This document shows positions 43,623 through 51,431 of a DNA stretch of 64,000 nucleotides, piece by piece. Location of the stretch: positions 3,098,481 through 3,162,480 of the forward strand of contig NZ_SODP01000001.1 of assembly GCF_004365355.1 (NCBI RefSeq), given 5' to 3'. Both the position numbers and the translations under genes were made by a program. The number at the start of each line of letters is the position of its first letter. Within the stretch, counting starts at the first letter, position 1. The notes beneath the pieces were generated by a model that searched no databases, was not told where the DNA came from, and worked only from the letters and a program-made list of their open reading frames with translations. Source of the stretch: Kribbella pratensis (GTDB taxonomy: Bacteria > Actinomycetota > Actinomycetes > Propionibacteriales > Kribbellaceae).

Positions 43623-44348
43623 TCAGGTCGTGGTTTCTCCGGGTGTGTTGCGGCGGGTGAGGTCGTCGTCGCGGATCTGGGCGGTGGTCCGCTCGAGTGC
43701 GACGACCTGGTCGGCGAGCTCCGGGCGATTCGCTCGCAGCCGGGCGTGGACGGCGTCGTCGAGACTGGTCAGCGGGCCGACGAGGTCGGCGACGTCGTCG
43801 CCGGCAAGTGCGGCACGGAGACGGTCCAGCCCGGACTGATTCGCGGTCCGCGAGGACGAGACGGCCGAGGAACGGGCCTTGGAGCGATTACTGCGTGCGG
43901 ACCGTCCGGTGGCCGTCGAGTCGAGGGCAGTCAGCTGGCCGGCGAGTTGCCGGAGCTCGGCCGCGTGTCCCCGCGCCCAGTCCGCGACCGCGCGGTCGGC
44001 GGAGCGCTGATTGCGCGTGGCCTCGACGCGCAACTCCCGGGTCGAGCCGGGAGCGTCGACGGCGTGCGGATTGAGCCGCAGGTAACGGCGTTCGGCCGCC
44101 TGCCTGCTGGCCAGCCCGAGCGCCGGTGCGATCTGTGCCCAGGTCAGCCCGCGCTCTCTCGCGGCGGTGATCAGCGCCGGTTCCCATCGGTCGAGGTAGC
44201 CACGGATCTCGTGCAGTTTCTCGAGGGCAGCCAGCAGGCGGTCCTGCCCGGACTCGTCCAGCTCGGACGTGTAGAGGTCGTAGAGATCCCCGAATCCTCG
44301 CAGCGCGCCGGTCCGTCCGAGCGGTACGTCGTCGTTGCTCTGATGCAT
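43623..44348 (-). CDS. HSP18-type transcriptional regulator of hsp20
   Basis: A 241-residue basic protein like those annotated 'HSP18 transcriptional regulator' beside actinobacterial hsp20 genes. A central helix-turn-helix-like segment reads [20 protein letters not shown], followed by AAERRYLRL. The rest is helical and Arg/Ala-rich. It is divergent from hsp20, and an inverted repeat lies in the promoter between them. A role as heat-shock repressor is inferred from that layout. Confidence 0.75.
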   Translation of the reverse strand: MHQSNDDVPLGRTGALRGFGDLYDLYTSELDESGQDRLLAALEKLHEIRGYLDRWEPALITAARERGLTWAQIAPALGLASRQAAERRYLRLNPHAVDAPGSTRELRVEATRNQRSADRAVADWARGHAAELRQLAGQLTALDSTATGRSARSNRSKARSSAVSSSRTANQSGLDRLRAALAGDDVADLVGPLTSLDDAVHARLRANRPELADQVVALERTTAQIRDDDLTRRNTPGETTT

Positions 44349-44395
44349 CGCGATCCAACATCCCCTTCGTGTCGCCAATCCGTTGACGATGCTGC

Positions 44396-44424
44396 TTGTC
44401 ATCGAATGGATGACATGCTATATC
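44396..44424 (+). promoter_or_regulatory. hsp20 promoter with operator in its spacer
   Basis: -35 TTGTCA (44396-44401) and -10 TATATC (44419-44424) are separated by 17 bp. The perfect 7-bp inverted repeat TGTCATC-N5-GATGACA (44397-44415) fills that spacer. A repressor bound here would exclude RNA polymerase. Confidence 0.7.
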
Positions 44425-44474
44425 AGAGGTGCGTGTTGACACCACAGTTGATGTCCAACAGGAGGTGTGAAGCG

Positions 44475-44921
44475 ATGTTGATGCGCACTGACCCGTTCCG
44501 GGAGCTGGACCGACTCACCCAGCAATTCCTGGGTTCACCCGGGACGCCGGGGACCTGGTCGCGGCCGACCCCGATGCCGCTGGACGCCTACCGCGTCGGC
44601 GATGAGTACGTCGTAGCTTTCGACCTGCCCGGCGTGGCCACGGAGGCGATCGAGCTCGATGTCGAGCGCAACGTGCTCACCGTGAAGGCCGAACGCCGGC
44701 CGCCGGACGTGGGCGGCGACAACGTCGAGATGCAGGTCGCCGAACGGCCGCTCGGGGTGTTCTCCCGGCAACTGTTCCTCGGCGACACTCTCGACGCCGA
44801 CGGGATCAAGGCCGACTACGAGGCCGGTGTCCTGACCCTGCGGATCCCGATCGCCGAGAAGGCGAAGCCGCGCAAGATCGCCATCGGCACGGCGGATCAG
44901 CACAAACAGATCAACGCCTGA
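44475..44921 (+). CDS. Small heat-shock protein Hsp20 (alpha-crystallin family)
   Basis: A 148-residue Hsp20 chaperone that holds unfolding proteins. N-terminus [20 protein letters not shown]; the alpha-crystallin domain runs from about 38 to 133 ([40 protein letters not shown]), and the C-terminal anchor is near PRKIAI. GGAGG lies 9 nt upstream of the ATG. It is divergent from its presumed repressor, and a strong hairpin follows the stop. Confidence 0.94.
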   Translation: MLMRTDPFRELDRLTQQFLGSPGTPGTWSRPTPMPLDAYRVGDEYVVAFDLPGVATEAIELDVERNVLTVKAERRPPDVGGDNVEMQVAERPLGVFSRQLFLGDTLDADGIKADYEAGVLTLRIPIAEKAKPRKIAIGTADQHKQINA

Positions 44922-44930
44922 CCCGCAGCT

Positions 44931-44969
44931 GCGCCCGGCGGTACGGCAGGCTGCCGCATCGCCGGGCGC
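44931..44969 (+). terminator. Hairpin after hsp20
   Basis: GCGCCCGGCG pairs with CGCCGGGCGC (10 bp), and GGCAG/CTGCC can pair inside the loop. It lies between hsp20 and the J-GAF-ANTAR gene, 10 nt after the hsp20 stop, and lacks a T-tract. Confidence 0.7.
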
Positions 44970-44997
44970 TGCACCGCTCCGAGACTCGAGATCAGCC

Positions 44998-45879
44998 ATG
45001 GACGACACCCGAGCAGCTCCGATCACCGACGACCTGTATGCGGTCCTCGGCGTGGAGTGCGACGCCGACGACGCCCGGATCGAGCACGCGTTCCGGGTCC
45101 TCGCCCACCGGCTGCATCCCGACACCCGACCGCCGGACGCGGATACCGAGCCGGTCGATCCTGAGGTCTTCCGACGCATCCTCGCGGCGTACGCCGTACT
45201 CCGTGATCCACTCGCCCGCCGCCGGTACGACAACCGGCACCGACCGACTCACCTCGCCGATCCCGGGACCGCCGCGGATCCGGCCGGTACCGCGGAAGGC
45301 TTCGCACAGCTGGCGCTGGAGTTGCACGAAGCCGACGGTGTCGAAGGGACCATCCGCGCTGTGGTCGACTTCGCGCTGAAGGTCCTGGCCTGCGACTATG
45401 CCGGCGTCGCGCTGCACACCGTCGACGGGTCCGACGAGCCTGCTCCCGTCGCCGATCCGTCTGTGCTCTCGCAGCGTCGGCCGGATTGGACCCAAGAGGT
45501 CGGCGGGCTCGGTGTCCGCAGCGTGCTCGAAGTACCTCTGCGGACCAGAGCCGGAGCGGTCGGCGTCCTGTGTCTCTACAGCACCGAACCGGAAGCATTC
45601 GGACCGCCCGAGGAAGCGATCGCGCACATCCTCGCCCGGCACGCGTCGATAGCGCTCGCCAGCGCGCAGCGCGAACATGACCTGTGGGAGCAGGCCGACG
45701 GGCGCAAGCTGGTCGGTCAAGCGGTCGGCATCCTGATGGAACGCAACAGTCTCGACGCCGACCAGGCTCTGTCCGTGATCAACCGCTATGCGCAGGAGAC
45801 CAACGCGGAGCCGGGCGACGTCGCACGGAAACTCATCGACAGCAGCAAGCCCCCGGCTCGCCCCTGCCCCCACCCCTGA
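44998..45879 (+). CDS. J-domain - GAF - ANTAR fusion protein
   Basis: A 293-residue single reading frame. Residues about 12-80 form a DnaJ-like J-domain with the HPD tripeptide at 40-42 (AHRLHPDTR) and a helix IV (DPLARRRYDNRH). Residues about 98-225 form a GAF domain that lacks about 35 central residues present in the other two GAF-ANTAR proteins here. Residues about 228-283 form an ANTAR RNA-binding domain (KLVGQAVGILMERNSLDADQ). No Gly/Phe or zinc-finger part of DnaJ follows. It stands next to hsp20, suggesting an Hsp70-linked antiterminator, which is inference. Confidence 0.85.
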   Translation: MDDTRAAPITDDLYAVLGVECDADDARIEHAFRVLAHRLHPDTRPPDADTEPVDPEVFRRILAAYAVLRDPLARRRYDNRHRPTHLADPGTAADPAGTAEGFAQLALELHEADGVEGTIRAVVDFALKVLACDYAGVALHTVDGSDEPAPVADPSVLSQRRPDWTQEVGGLGVRSVLEVPLRTRAGAVGVLCLYSTEPEAFGPPEEAIAHILARHASIALASAQREHDLWEQADGRKLVGQAVGILMERNSLDADQALSVINRYAQETNAEPGDVARKLIDSSKPPARPCPHP

Positions 45880-45916
45880 CACGACTACCACTGGCGATGG
45901 TGGGCACTAGGCGGGT

Positions 45917-46378
45917 ATGGGGCGTACTACATATGCAGAAGTGACAAGGCGGGCGCCACAACTCAGGTATGTCAGAACGTTGACTTGTGGCGCAGATCGC
46001 CTGTGGGACCTCATCACCAAGCCGGAACTGCTGAGCGGGTGGCTAGGAGCGACGCTCGTGAGCAACACGCAGTACGGCGGTTTCCTCGTCGCGACCGGTC
46101 CGCAGACACAGCAGACGGGCATCGTGACGACGTGCGAGCCGCCGCACTATTTCCAGGCGGCCTTCGACGACCCGCCACATCCCCCGGCCACGGTCCTGGT
46201 GGACGTCGTGCCGGCGCGGCGCGGTTCCCACCTGATCCTGACCCAGGGCGGCATCCACCACAGCCGGCTCGAGCACTACGACACGTTCTGGAGAACCGCC
46301 CTCGACCGCCTCGAGCAGGCAGTCGAAGGACGGACTCCAGTCACGCCGGTCCCCCGCCGGCCCGAGTCCGCAGGATGA
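45917..46378 (+). CDS. SRPBCC-family (START/AHSA1-like) protein
   Basis: A 153-residue protein with the SRPBCC pattern: ADRLWDLITKPELLSGWLG at the N-terminus, a beta sheet with VTTCEPPHYFQAAF, and a C-terminal helix (YDTFWRTALDRLEQAV). This fold binds hydrophobic ligands or Hsp90-like partners (Aha1). The ligand is unknown. The small gap and location in the heat-shock island fit a stress role only loosely. Confidence 0.75.
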   Translation: MGRTTYAEVTRRAPQLRYVRTLTCGADRLWDLITKPELLSGWLGATLVSNTQYGGFLVATGPQTQQTGIVTTCEPPHYFQAAFDDPPHPPATVLVDVVPARRGSHLILTQGGIHHSRLEHYDTFWRTALDRLEQAVEGRTPVTPVPRRPESAG

Positions 46379-46408
46379 CGACGGGCGCGCGGCGGAGGGC
46401 CGGATCGA

Positions 46409-46552
46409 TCAGGTGAAGATGCTGACGCCACCAGGGCCGACGAGCAGTCCGATCACGATCAGGGCAATGCCCCAGATCAGCTGGCCACGGAACAGCGAGA
46501 AGATCCCGGCGATCACGAGGATCGCCGCGATGATCCACAGAATGAGACTCAT
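46409..46552 (-). CDS. GPGG-motif small membrane protein
   Basis: A 47-residue peptide made of two hydrophobic segments (LILWIIAAILVIAGIFSLF and GIALIVIGLLV) and ending GPGGVSIFT. The length, segments and GPGG end match the GPGG small membrane proteins of actinobacteria. Function unknown. Confidence 0.75.
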   Translation of the reverse strand: MSLILWIIAAILVIAGIFSLFRGQLIWGIALIVIGLLVGPGGVSIFT

Positions 46553-46652
46553 GGTCACTCCCAAATCTCTGGCCGGTGGTCCCGGCAGACCGAATCCCCG
46601 TTCTGACCTGGCCCGGTGCCCGCGCGGAAACCCACTCAAACTGCCTCGAGCC

Positions 46653-47372
46653 CTACCTCGGTAGGCGGCGGGTGTCGATGAGTTGCTGGGCGACGTCGCG
46701 GAGTTTGGTGTTGGTGTCCTGGGAGTAGCGTTTCAGGATCGCGAATGCGCGGTCGCCGTCGACGCCGTACCGCTCCATCAGGATGCCCATCGCCTGCCCG
46801 ACCAACTTGCGGGCGTCGACCGCTTGGGCCAGCGTCGCCTCCTTGCGTGCGGTCGCCACCGCCACGGACGCGTGCCGCGCCAAGATGTGCGCTACGGCTT
46901 CGTCGTCGGCATCGAACGCATCCGGCGCCGCGCTGTACAGCCCCAGGACGCCGACCGTGCCGCTCGCGGTGGTCAGAGGTACGTCGAGAACGCTCCGCAC
47001 CCCCAACGACAGCACCTTCGCAGACCAGTCCGGCCACCGATCGTCCGATGCGGTGTCGCGCACGAGGAGCGTGGTGTGATCCCGCATGCACGCGGTCAAC
47101 GGGCCCGCCCCATCGGCCATCTGCCACCGGTAGATCTCCCCCACCACTGGGTCGGTCACCGCAGGAACCTCGGGCCCGGAGCGAGTGGCCAGCGCTACAC
47201 CGGCGTACGAACAGCTCAACGCCTGCAGCGCGAACTCGACCACAGCCTGGACCGTCTCCTCGACACCGGCGGAGCCATGCAGCTCCACCGCAAGCCGCGC
47301 GAACATGTCGGCGGTCGCGTCCCGCTCCGGGCCGGGCGCCGCGAGGGCCTCTGCTGGGTCACCGAGTTCCAT
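46653..47372 (-). CDS. GAF-ANTAR RNA-binding regulator (copy 2)
   Basis: A 239-residue protein with GAF (about 28-177) and ANTAR (about 182-238) domains, very similar to copy 1 at 18039-18767: both share AGVAL, GVRSVLDVPL, VGVLGLYS and ILARHASVAVATAR, then RKLVGQAMGILMERYG. It probably acts as an antiterminator controlled by a small ligand or oxidant. The ATG at 47372 follows AAGG. It faces the GPGG peptide gene across 100 bases that hold no recognised gene. Confidence 0.88.
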   Translation of the reverse strand: MELGDPAEALAAPGPERDATADMFARLAVELHGSAGVEETVQAVVEFALQALSCSYAGVALATRSGPEVPAVTDPVVGEIYRWQMADGAGPLTACMRDHTTLLVRDTASDDRWPDWSAKVLSLGVRSVLDVPLTTASGTVGVLGLYSAAPDAFDADDEAVAHILARHASVAVATARKEATLAQAVDARKLVGQAMGILMERYGVDGDRAFAILKRYSQDTNTKLRDVAQQLIDTRRLPR

Positions 47373-47555
47373 GCGCCTTAATCTGCCCGGAAACAATCTG
47401 CCCTGAAACCCTGCTGCCGCCAAAAACGCGGTTAATACACCGCCACCGGTCCCTGGTATCCAAGCGACAATCCCGCTGTCCGCCGTTCTCAGGTAGATTG
47501 AGATCGGCTCGTCTGGGCACTCTGGACGTTGTTTGCCATCGTTCGGAGACGAGGC

Positions 47556-47843
47556 GTGACCGGGTTCTTCACGGAGATCAACGGCCATTGGGTGGCTGAC
47601 GCACAGCGGGTGATGACCACAGGGCTCGTCCCCGCGGGCTGGATCTGTGTCCGGTGCGGTGCTCATTTCGCCGACCGGCACGACCCGTACAGAACCCGAT
47701 GCCCGGCCACCAACCGGCCGCACGGTCACGAGTTGTTCACCGATCCCCGCGACGGACTGCTCTACTGCCGGCGATGTCCCCTGATCGCCTACGACCTGGC
47801 CGACGTAGCCACCGAACCCCTGTGCCCGATGCCACTGCACTGA
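47556..47843 (+). CDS. Small zinc-ribbon-like hypothetical protein
   Basis: A 95-residue protein with two or three CxxC-type pairs (WICVRCGAHF, RTRCPATNRPHGH, LYCRRCPLIAYD), suggesting bound zinc. The GTG at 47556 follows GGAGACGAGG; a TTG at 47529 is a weaker choice. The function is unknown. The upstream gap 47373-47555 shows no other gene. Confidence 0.65.
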   Translation: MTGFFTEINGHWVADAQRVMTTGLVPAGWICVRCGAHFADRHDPYRTRCPATNRPHGHELFTDPRDGLLYCRRCPLIAYDLADVATEPLCPMPLH

Positions 47844-47862
47844 TTCAGGGATCCGGGCGACA

Positions 47863-48753
47863 TCACTTCATCGACTCCAGAATGCGATCGAGCGTCCGGC
47901 GTCCCATCCTGCTCATCGACGGATTGCTCTCGGCGTAGTACCAGACAAGACCCATCGCCTGTTCGAACGCCCATGCCTTGCCGCGCTCCCACTCCAGCTC
48001 GTCACAGGCCAGTGCCCGCCGGAGTACCTCCCGCGGACCTGACTGCAACAGGTGCCAGGCACTGACCAGGTCAAGCGCGGGGTCGGCCGGACCGAAGCCT
48101 CCGGTGTCGAGTACGCCGCTGAGCCGGTCCCCCACGACCAGTACGTTGCCGGGAATCAAGTCACCATGGCTCATCACGTCTGCACCCGTGCGCGCCAACT
48201 CCCGAAACTGGCTCCACACCCGGCGCAGCCGAGGTACGTCGAGCAGCCCCGCACTCTGCTCGAAGCACTCCGCTATCCAATCGTCGTGCTGAGCAAGCAC
48301 GCCGCCACGGTTGTCACCGCTGAACAGCCGTCCCCGCGTCTCGGCGTTCCGCAGGTCCGCGATGAACGCCGCAAGGTCCTCGGCAAAGGCGTGCGACCCA
48401 CTCGGGTCTGCGTCAGAGGCGACCGTTCCGGACAACCAGGTCTGCACCGACCACGGCATGGGATACCCCGCTCCAGGCTTTCCCAACGCGACGGGTTCCG
48501 GGACCGGAAACCGCGACACGTGCGCCAGCTCCGCGCTCGCCTCAGCTTCCCGCTCCAGAACCGCCAGCGCCTCGCCGGCATCGACCAGACGCAGCGGAAA
48601 ACGCGCAGAGAGCCTGTCCCCGATCCGGAAAATCGCGTTGACCGTCCCAGTCGACGCCACCCGCCGGATCGCCTCACCCCTCCACTCCGGAAACTGCTCC
48701 CGAACCAAGGCCGCAACGATCCCAGTGCTCACCTCCACCTGATCATCGTGCAT
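47863..48753 (-). CDS. Aminoglycoside-phosphotransferase-family kinase
   Basis: A 296-residue APH-fold protein. The catalytic loop is MSHGDLIPGNVLV (HGDxxxxN), and the metal site is VLDTGGFGPADPALDL. The N-lobe ATP Lys is replaced by a less usual FRIGDRLSARFPLR segment, typical of this subgroup. It may phosphorylate an antibiotic or a metabolite; the substrate is not predictable. ATG 48753 is chosen, with GTG 48759 as alternative. Confidence 0.85.
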   Translation of the reverse strand: MHDDQVEVSTGIVAALVREQFPEWRGEAIRRVASTGTVNAIFRIGDRLSARFPLRLVDAGEALAVLEREAEASAELAHVSRFPVPEPVALGKPGAGYPMPWSVQTWLSGTVASDADPSGSHAFAEDLAAFIADLRNAETRGRLFSGDNRGGVLAQHDDWIAECFEQSAGLLDVPRLRRVWSQFRELARTGADVMSHGDLIPGNVLVVGDRLSGVLDTGGFGPADPALDLVSAWHLLQSGPREVLRRALACDELEWERGKAWAFEQAMGLVWYYAESNPSMSRMGRRTLDRILESMK

Positions 48754-48858
48754 GTCCACTCCCGCGGCCCTTTCCCTCCGACAACCTCAACCGAGACGAC
48801 AGCCAGTATTCACACGCCGGCACCCAGAGCAACCGAGATTCACAGGCGCCTACGGGTG

Positions 48859-50244
48859 TTACTGCAGTTCGGCAGACGTCTGGTGCCTTCGATTCCGCGC
48901 CGTTCCGGCTACCAGAATTCCGAGTAGGGCGGCCGTCAGGGGCACCGCGAGTCCGGTGCGGAAGGCGTCTGCGGTGAGTTCGCCGGACGCGGCCAGAACT
49001 GCGGCCACCACCGCCAGCCCGAGGGCGGAGCCGAATTGGAACGATGTCGTCAGTACGCCGCTCGCCAGCCCCTGCTCTTCCTCGGGCACTCGCTCGGTGG
49101 CCGCGATCGTCAACGGCCCGTAAGTGAGCGCGAACGCGAGCCCGAGCAGCAGGAACGCCGGCAGCATCGCAGCAAAGCTCTGCCCCAGCGGCAGGAACGC
49201 GGTGTAGGCGAGAGCCGCGAGTACGAATCCGCCGAGCACAACCCGCCCATTGCCGAACCGATTCACCAACCATGGCGTGAGTGTCGGGGCGAGTACGGCG
49301 TCGATGCCGATCACCATCAGCGCGAGGCCGGTCTCCACCTCGGACCAGCCGCGCAGCTCCTGCAAGTAGAGCACCGCGATGAACTGGAACCCGACGAAAG
49401 AACCGACCAGCAGAATCGCGCCGAGATTCGCCCGCACGAGCGCGGTGTTCCGCAACAGCCCGAGCCTGATCAACGGTGTGGATACCCGCTGCTCGATCAA
49501 CGCGAAAGCTGCCAGGAGTACGAGGCCGATCGCCGCGGTCGACGTTGTCTGCGTCGGCGGCACCTCGGGCGCGCGGACAACTGTTGCCACTAGCAACAAC
49601 ATCGATCCGGTCAGCGTGAGCGCACCGACCAGGTCGAAGCCACCGCGATCCCTTGCTGCATTGTCTCGCGGGATCAGCGCGATCGCCCCGACCAGGATCA
49701 CTGCCGAGACCATCACCGGCGCGAAGAACACCCAGCGCCAGTCGATCGCGCTGAGCAGCCCGCCCGTGACCATCCCCAAGGAGAACCCGCCGGCCGCGGT
49801 TCCGGCGTACACCAGGAGAGCTTTGTTGCGCTGCGGACCTTCGGGGTACGTCGTGGTGATGATCGACAGGCCCGCCGGGGTCATGAAGGCGGCCGCGATA
49901 CCGGTCACGAAGCGGGCCAGGATCAGCACCCAGCCCTCGGTCGCGAACCCGCCGAGGCCGCTGAACAGCAGGAACACGACCAGCCAGGTGACGAACATCC
50001 GGCGGCGGCCGAGCAGGTCCGCAGCCCGGCCGCCGAGCAGCACGAAGCCGCCGTAGCTGAGCGCGTACGCGCTGACGATCCACTGCAGCTCGCCGGTGGC
50101 CAGCCCGAGCTCGGCGCGGATGGACGGCAGGGCGACTCCCATCATCGAGACATCGATGCCTTCGAGGAAGATCGCGCCGCAGAGTACGAACAGAACGGCC
50201 CAGGCGCGACCGGTCAGCCGTTGCGGGGTGACGGTTGATGACAC
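48859..50244 (-). CDS. MFS transporter, DHA2 family
   Basis: A 461-residue multidrug-type exporter with about 14 hydrophobic helices. TM1 has LEGIDVSMMGVALPSI, and motif A reads GGRAADLLGRRRMF. The GTG at 50244 follows AAAGGGAG. It is divergent from an HxlR regulator with a perfect palindrome in between, which suggests efflux induced by its substrate or by redox stress. Confidence 0.9.
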   Translation of the reverse strand: MSSTVTPQRLTGRAWAVLFVLCGAIFLEGIDVSMMGVALPSIRAELGLATGELQWIVSAYALSYGGFVLLGGRAADLLGRRRMFVTWLVVFLLFSGLGGFATEGWVLILARFVTGIAAAFMTPAGLSIITTTYPEGPQRNKALLVYAGTAAGGFSLGMVTGGLLSAIDWRWVFFAPVMVSAVILVGAIALIPRDNAARDRGGFDLVGALTLTGSMLLLVATVVRAPEVPPTQTTSTAAIGLVLLAAFALIEQRVSTPLIRLGLLRNTALVRANLGAILLVGSFVGFQFIAVLYLQELRGWSEVETGLALMVIGIDAVLAPTLTPWLVNRFGNGRVVLGGFVLAALAYTAFLPLGQSFAAMLPAFLLLGLAFALTYGPLTIAATERVPEEEQGLASGVLTTSFQFGSALGLAVVAAVLAASGELTADAFRTGLAVPLTAALLGILVAGTARNRRHQTSAELQ

Positions 50245-50261
50245 AGGGACTCCCTTTCATG

Positions 50262-50276
50262 GTTACCTCTTGTAAC
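50262..50276. promoter_or_regulatory. HxlR operator
   Basis: Perfect inverted repeat GTTAC-CTCTT-GTAAC in the 62-bp region between the divergent MFS and hxlR genes. Confidence 0.65.
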
Positions 50277-50306
50277 TGACCCCATCATCAGGAACCATCG
50301 GGAGTT

Positions 50307-50720
50307 GTGGAAGAAGGCACTTCAAAGGAACCGAGTCACTCCTGCTGCACCGAGGACGCGTTCCAGTGGGACACGCGGGAGGACTGCGACGTACGGCAGA
50401 TCCTCGACCGGATCGGCGACAAATGGTCGCTGCTGGTGATCGCACTCCTGGACAACCGGTGCATGCGGTTCACCGAGCTGAAGAAGACCATCGACGGCAT
50501 CAGCCAGCGCATGCTCACCGTCACGCTTCGCCAACTGGAGCGCGACGGGCTGGTCAGCCGCACCGTGCATCCCGTCGTGCCACCACGCGTCGACTACGAA
50601 CTCACTCCACTCGGCGTCACACTGCACGCGACGATCCAGTCGCTGGTTACCTGGACGGAGACGCATCAAGCAGAGATCGCCACAGCACGAGCCCGCTACG
50701 ACACGCTCGGCGCGTCCTGA
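50307..50720 (+). CDS. HxlR-family transcriptional regulator
   Basis: A 137-residue winged-helix protein of the HxlR/YodB group. The conserved Cys27 (REDCDVRQILDRIGDKWSLL) is the usual redox-sensing position, and LKKTIDGISQRMLTVTLRQL is the recognition region. The start is GTG 50307. It is divergent from the MFS exporter and convergent with the RidA-like gene. Confidence 0.92.
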   Translation: MEEGTSKEPSHSCCTEDAFQWDTREDCDVRQILDRIGDKWSLLVIALLDNRCMRFTELKKTIDGISQRMLTVTLRQLERDGLVSRTVHPVVPPRVDYELTPLGVTLHATIQSLVTWTETHQAEIATARARYDTLGAS

Positions 50721-50726
50721 GATGAG

Positions 50727-50756
50727 CCAGCCGCGCCCCGACGGGGGCGCGGCTGG
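50727..50756. terminator. Strong bidirectional terminator hairpin
   Basis: A perfect 13-bp stem CCAGCCGCGCCCC / GGGGCGCGGCTGG with loop GACG lies between the convergent hxlR and RidA-like genes, 7 nt after the hxlR stop. Confidence 0.85.
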
Positions 50757-50777
50757 TAGGTGCTGACGACCAGCGGA

Positions 50778-51431
50778 TCAGTGTTGCGGGTAGGCCGCGT
50801 CGACCTCCACCTCGACGAGCCAGCCGGAGACCGGGAGGTTCTCGATCTCCAGCGCGAAGCGGGACGGCCGCGACTTGTTGATCACGAACGGCTTGGCGGG
50901 TGGCGCCGTACCGAGCGGGACCGGGACATAGGCACCGGTGGTGAGATCGGTGTTCGCGAAGTACTGCCGGTAGGCACGGTTCCAGCCGGCGAAGTCGGCC
51001 GTCGCCGCACCGGCGGGATTCTGCAGGAAGACCCGCATCGTGTAGACGTCGGCGTAGGACAGTCCAACCGCCGCGAGGTTCTCCCCGATACGCCTGAGCA
51101 CGTTGATGCCCTGGGCCTCGGTGATCGTCACCCCGGTGGGCAGCGCCCCGCCCGGGAAGATCGCGGTGTCGATGTACGACGCCTCGGACCCGGCCGGAGC
51201 GCCGGTGTTGAGAGCCGAAGGCCCGATCCCGCTCGTCTTGTAGACCGGCGTGTTCGCGCCGATCCCGACGCCGGTCGCGATCATCGGGTTCGCCTGGCCG
51301 GCCGGCAACGCCGGCACGACGGTCCCGGGCTTCGGCGGTCTGGGCTTGTCCCACCAGCCGGCCGCAGTACCGGCACCTGCTGTGAACGACACCACCAACG
51401 CCACAGCCCCAACAAGCAGTCGTGTTCTCAT
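50778..51431 (-). CDS. Exported RidA/YjgF-family protein
   Basis: A 217-residue protein. A Sec-type signal peptide (residues 1-25, RTRLLVGAVALVVSF) precedes a RidA domain (IDTAIFPGGALPTGVTITEA, then RRIGENLAAVGLSYADVYTM and a C-terminal VEVEVDAAYPQH). RidA proteins hydrolyse reactive imines and enamines, normally in the cytoplasm. Its start overlaps the amine-oxidase stop by 4 nt, so the two are co-translated. The active-site Arg typical of RidA is not obvious, so binding without catalysis is possible. Confidence 0.82.
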   Translation of the reverse strand: MRTRLLVGAVALVVSFTAGAGTAAGWWDKPRPPKPGTVVPALPAGQANPMIATGVGIGANTPVYKTSGIGPSALNTGAPAGSEASYIDTAIFPGGALPTGVTITEAQGINVLRRIGENLAAVGLSYADVYTMRVFLQNPAGAATADFAGWNRAYRQYFANTDLTTGAYVPVPLGTAPPAKPFVINKSRPSRFALEIENLPVSGWLVEVEVDAAYPQH

